A program made the position numbers and the translations under genes. From an uncultured Pelagibacteraceae bacterium (GTDB lineage Bacteria > Pseudomonadota > Alphaproteobacteria > Pelagibacterales > Pelagibacteraceae), in the NCBI GenBank assembly GCA_902615045.1, contig CACMNP010000001.1:53705-117704 (forward strand): a stretch of 64,000 nt of DNA, given 5' to 3'. The number at the start of each line of letters is the position of its first letter. The stretch's first letter is position 1. The notes beneath the pieces are model-generated. The model had not been told where the DNA came from and searched no databases. It saw only the letters and a program-made list of their open reading frames with translations. This document shows, piece by piece, positions 60,232 to 64,000 of the stretch.

Positions 60232-62154
60232 ATGAGTAAAGTTATAGGAATAGATTTAGGGACAACAAATTCTTGTGTAGCCGTCATGGAGGGAACACAA
60301 GCAAAGGTATTAGAAAATGCAGAGGGAGCAAGAACAACACCTTCTGTTGTTGCATTTACAGATGAAGGTGAAAAATTAATAGGTCAACCAGCAAAGAGAC
60401 AAGCTGTTACGAACCCAGAGAACACAATATTTGCAGTTAAAAGATTAATTGGAAGAAATTTTGATGATCCAACAGTTAAAAAAGATGTAGAGACTGCACC
60501 TTTTAAAATAGTTAATTCTGATAAAGGCGACGCATGGATTGAGGCAAAAGGCCAAAAATATTCACCATCTCAAATATCAGCCTTCACACTTCAAAAAATG
60601 AAAGAAACAGCAGAAAAATATTTGGGTTCTGAAGTGAAACAAGCAGTGATTACTGTTCCAGCATATTTTAATGATGCTCAGAGACAAGCTACTAAAGATG
60701 CAGGTAAAATAGCTGGTCTTGAAGTTTTAAGAATTATAAATGAGCCAACAGCAGCATCTTTAGCTTATGGTTTAGATAAAAAAGCAAATAAGAAAATAGC
60801 AGTCTATGATTTAGGTGGAGGGACATTTGATGTTTCAATTCTCGAATTAGGAGACGGCGTTTTTGAAGTTAAATCAACTAATGGTGATACTTTTTTAGGT
60901 GGAGAGGATTTTGACAATGCAATAGTTGATTATCTTTTATCAGAATTCAAAAAAGAAAATGGTATTGATTTAAAATCTGATAAATTAGCATTACAAAGAC
61001 TTAAGGAAGCTGCTGAAAAAGCAAAAATAGAATTATCTTCAGCAACTCAAACTGAAATAAATTTACCATTTATTACTGCTGATAAAACTGGTCCAAAACA
61101 TATTAATTTAAAAATGACTAGAGCAAAATTAGAAGCATTAGTTGAAGATTTAATTTCAAGAACTATTCCACCATGTAAAACTGCTTTAAAAGATGCAGGT
61201 TTATCAGCAAGCGAAGTAGATGAAATAGTACTAGTTGGTGGTATGACCAGGATGCCAAAAGTTATAGAAGAAGTAAAAAATTTCTTTGGGAAAGATCCTA
61301 ACAAATCTGTAAATCCTGATGAGGTTGTTGCTATGGGCGCTGCGATACAAGCAGGAGTGTTACAAGGTGATGTAAAAGATGTATTACTTTTGGATGTAAC
61401 TCCTTTATCTTTGGGGATAGAAACATTAGGTGGTGTATCTACAAAATTAATAGATAAAAATACAACAATACCAACCAAAAAAAGCCAAGTATTTTCTACT
61501 GCAGAAGATAATCAACCAGCAGTATCAATTAGAGTTCTTCAGGGTGAAAGGGAGATGGCCTCAGATAATAAAGTATTAGGAAACTTTGAATTAGTTGGAA
61601 TAGCTCCTGCACCAAGAGGAGTTCCACAAATTGAAGTGACATTTGATATAGATGCAAATGGTATCGTCAATGTCTCAGCTAAAGACAAAGGAACTGGTAA
61701 AGAACAAAAAATTCAAATTCAAGCATCTGGAGGATTAAGCGATGATGAAATTAATCAAATGGTAAAAGATGCGGAGTCAAATAAAGAGGAAGATAAAAAG
61801 AAAAGAGAAGCTGTTGATGCAAGAAATCAAGCTGATACATTGATTCACTCAACTGAAAAAAATTTGAAAGAACACGGAAGTAAAGTTTCAGACGCAGATA
61901 AAAAAGCTATTGAGGATGCATCGGCAAACCTGAGAAATGCTCTTAAAGGAACTGATGTTGAGGAAATAAAGAAGAAAACGCAAGATTTGGTTCAGGCATC
62001 TATGAAATTGGGTGAAGCAATTTATAAATCTCAACAAGGTGCAAAACCTGAAGATGCTCCGAAAGACGCAAAGAAAGAAGATACCAAAGACGATAATGTT
62101 GTTGATGCAGATTTTGAAGAAGTAAAAGACGAGAATAAAGAAAAAAGCGCCTAA
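60232..62154 (+). CDS. dnaK: Molecular chaperone DnaK
   Basis: [33 protein letters not shown]. Confidence 0.99.
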   Translation: MSKVIGIDLGTTNSCVAVMEGTQAKVLENAEGARTTPSVVAFTDEGEKLIGQPAKRQAVTNPENTIFAVKRLIGRNFDDPTVKKDVETAPFKIVNSDKGDAWIEAKGQKYSPSQISAFTLQKMKETAEKYLGSEVKQAVITVPAYFNDAQRQATKDAGKIAGLEVLRIINEPTAASLAYGLDKKANKKIAVYDLGGGTFDVSILELGDGVFEVKSTNGDTFLGGEDFDNAIVDYLLSEFKKENGIDLKSDKLALQRLKEAAEKAKIELSSATQTEINLPFITADKTGPKHINLKMTRAKLEALVEDLISRTIPPCKTALKDAGLSASEVDEIVLVGGMTRMPKVIEEVKNFFGKDPNKSVNPDEVVAMGAAIQAGVLQGDVKDVLLLDVTPLSLGIETLGGVSTKLIDKNTTIPTKKSQVFSTAEDNQPAVSIRVLQGEREMASDNKVLGNFELVGIAPAPRGVPQIEVTFDIDANGIVNVSAKDKGTGKEQKIQIQASGGLSDDEINQMVKDAESNKEEDKKKREAVDARNQADTLIHSTEKNLKEHGSKVSDADKKAIEDASANLRNALKGTDVEEIKKKTQDLVQASMKLGEAIYKSQQGAKPEDAPKDAKKEDTKDDNVVDADFEEVKDENKEKSA

Positions 62155-62182
62155 CAAAACAACTGTTTGTCTATAACATGTT

Positions 62183-63307
62183 ATGGCAAAAAGAGATTAT
62201 TACGAAGTTTTGGGTGTAAATAAAAGCGCTTCTGCAGACCAAATTAAATCAGCTTATAGAAAACTCGCAGTTAAATATCATCCAGATAAAAATAAAGGTG
62301 ATAAAGGTGCTGAAGAAAAGTTTAAAGAAGCATCTGAAGCTTATCATGTACTTTCCAATTCAGAGAGAAAACAAAATTATGATAATTTTGGTCACGCAGC
62401 TTTTGAAAATGGAGGTGGAGGAAGAGGCGGATTTGGTAACTTCGATTTTTCAAATCACTTTTCTGACATTTTTGAAGACTTTTTTGGAGAAGGCTTTGGT
62501 GGGAGTCGGAGATCAAGAAGGTCAAATAATAGGGGATCTGATCTAAGATATGATTTATCTATATCTTTAGAGGAGGCCTTTTCTGGAAAGAAACAAGATA
62601 TTAAATTTTCGACATCTGAAAAATGTGATACTTGCAGCGGATCAGGTTCAAAACCTGGTCACCAATCTGGAGCATGCTCAATGTGTGGTGGTCACGGGCA
62701 AGTAAGATCAAGCCAAGGTTTCTTCACAGTCCAACAAACATGTCCCCAATGTGCTGGTGCGGGAGAAGAAATCACTCATCCTTGCTCAAGTTGTAATGGA
62801 CAAGGTAAAAAACAGGCATCAAAAAGATTATCTGTTACAATTCCAAAAGGTGTAGATGATGGAACCAGAATAAGACTTTCAGGAAAAGGTGAGGCTGGGT
62901 CAAGAGGTGGTGGTAATGGTGATTTATACTTATTCATTAATGTTCACTCTCACGATTTATTCAAAAGGTCTGATGAAAACTTGTTTTTCGAATGTCCGGT
63001 TTCAATTGCTGATGCTGCTTTAGGTACTTCAATTGAAATTCCAACTATTGACGGTGGTAAAGCTAAAATAAAAATTCCCGCAGGAACCCAAAGCGGCAAA
63101 CAATTTAGACTGAGAGGAAAAGGTATGCCTTACATGAGGGGTAACGATTATGGTGACCTCTATGTTCAAGTAAACACCGAAGTACCAATATCTCTAAATA
63201 AAGAGCAGAAAGAATTACTAGAAAAATTTAGAGAAATTGAAAATGAAAAATCTAATCCAAGTATTAAAAAATTCTTTCAAAAAGCTAAAAGTTTCTGGAA
63301 AAACTAG
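62183..63307 (+). CDS. dnaJ: Molecular chaperone DnaJ
   Basis: J domain ([10 protein letters not shown]), G/F region, four CxxCxGxG repeats. Confidence 0.98.
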   Translation: MAKRDYYEVLGVNKSASADQIKSAYRKLAVKYHPDKNKGDKGAEEKFKEASEAYHVLSNSERKQNYDNFGHAAFENGGGGRGGFGNFDFSNHFSDIFEDFFGEGFGGSRRSRRSNNRGSDLRYDLSISLEEAFSGKKQDIKFSTSEKCDTCSGSGSKPGHQSGACSMCGGHGQVRSSQGFFTVQQTCPQCAGAGEEITHPCSSCNGQGKKQASKRLSVTIPKGVDDGTRIRLSGKGEAGSRGGGNGDLYLFINVHSHDLFKRSDENLFFECPVSIADAALGTSIEIPTIDGGKAKIKIPAGTQSGKQFRLRGKGMPYMRGNDYGDLYVQVNTEVPISLNKEQKELLEKFREIENEKSNPSIKKFFQKAKSFWKN

Positions 63308-63334
63308 CCAATAGTGCTAATCTAAATCATTATA

Positions 63335-64000
63335 ATGGGTAAAATTAATCTAGCCATAACAGGATGTATGGGAAGAATGGGCCAACAGCTCATTAAATCC
63401 ACTAAAAAAGATAAGTCTACTAGGTTAGTTGCTCTAACAGAAAATAGATTAATTAATAAAAAGATAAGTGGAATTAATCCTGAATTAAATACTGAAAAAG
63501 CACTAGGTAAAGCAAATGTGATAATAGATTTCACTATACCAAAATGTACATTTGAGGTTTTAAAAATAGCTACAAAACTTAAAAAGAAAGTGGTTATAGG
63601 TACAACAGGTTTTACAAAGAAAGAGGAAGAATTAATAAAGAAATTTTCTAAAAAAATTCCAATTTTAAAAGCGGGTAATATGAGCCTTGGAATTAATCTA
63701 CTCATGTATCTTACGGAGATCGCATCAGCATCTCTTGGTGATAACTATCTAAGTAAAATTTTTGAAGTACATCACAGATATAAAAAAGATCACCCATCTG
63801 GAACAGCTTTAATGCTTGGAAAAGGGATAGCTACAGGAAAAAATAAAGACTTTTATAAAATGATGGGAAAAAAATATTTAAACAAAAAAAATTTTCCTTA
63901 TGGGAAAAAAATTAATTTCAATTCAATCAGAAAAGGTGAGATTATTGGTGAACATGAAGTCACTTTTTCAAGTGGAAAAGAAATAATTACTCTAAACCAC
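63335..64000 (+). CDS. dapB: 4-hydroxy-tetrahydrodipicolinate reductase, truncated by window end
   Basis: MGKINLAITGCMGRMGQQLIK ... VVIGTTGF ... EVHHRYKKDHPSGTAL. Confidence 0.95.
   Translation, partial: MGKINLAITGCMGRMGQQLIKSTKKDKSTRLVALTENRLINKKISGINPELNTEKALGKANVIIDFTIPKCTFEVLKIATKLKKKVVIGTTGFTKKEEELIKKFSKKIPILKAGNMSLGINLLMYLTEIASASLGDNYLSKIFEVHHRYKKDHPSGTALMLGKGIATGKNKDFYKMMGKKYLNKKNFPYGKKINFNSIRKGEIIGEHEVTFSSGKEIITLNH

Noticed and set aside
61047-61478. 143-aa ORF antisense to dnaK
   Set aside because: Long antisense ORFs opposite dnaK are a well-known codon-bias artefact; no independent start or terminator signals
62298-62546. ORF in alternative frame of dnaJ
   Set aside because: Out-of-frame overlap with the J and G/F domains; no independent signals
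1-64000. CRISPR arrays, prophage, transposons, toxin-antitoxin or restriction systems
   Set aside because: No spaced repeat array, integrase, transposase or phage structural genes seen; the HNH protein at 12901-13473 is a stand-alone housekeeping-type gene

Overview
The window is an AT-rich, densely packed chromosomal segment. Its content and gene order are typical of a streamlined alphaproteobacterium of the SAR11/Pelagibacterales type (taxonomy inferred from protein content, not searched). It is mostly core genome: TAXI-TRAP transporter, SUV3-like helicase/ferredoxin/carD cluster, tRNA-Leu(CAA), argH-lptM-lysA, dnaN-dnaA, rpsT-mutM, ubiE-ubiB-coaBC-dut, katG, irr-fabA-fabB-fabI, nusA-infB-rbfA-rpsO-pnp, metK-lnt-ybeY-phoH-miaB-fur-tsaB, trpS-murJ, maeB, rsmI, grpE-dnaK-dnaJ and dapB. 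I saw no prophage, transposon, CRISPR array or rRNA. The most interesting signals lie between or below the supplied ORF calls. (1) A 27-codon mini-gene (20 of 27 residues Lys/Arg) has its own Shine-Dalgarno, 5' hairpin and intrinsic terminator, convergent to a CarD with a histone-like Lys-rich N-terminus. (2) A co-directional irr / katG / 2OG-Fe dioxygenase-like / DUF2061-like / 59-aa eight-cysteine mini-protein island has Irr (ICE)-like and Fur-box-like operators, including boxes repeated at exactly 30 bp. (3) rdgB is split by a -1 frame change at an A7-C-A7 tract with both halves otherwise intact. (4) A perfect intrinsic terminator sits between the TRAP binding protein and its permease. (5) A half-length TsaB overlaps a divergent deacetylase gene antisense. 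(6) Several sub-60-aa genes are absent from the ORF track (LptM-like lipoprotein, 50-aa membrane protein).
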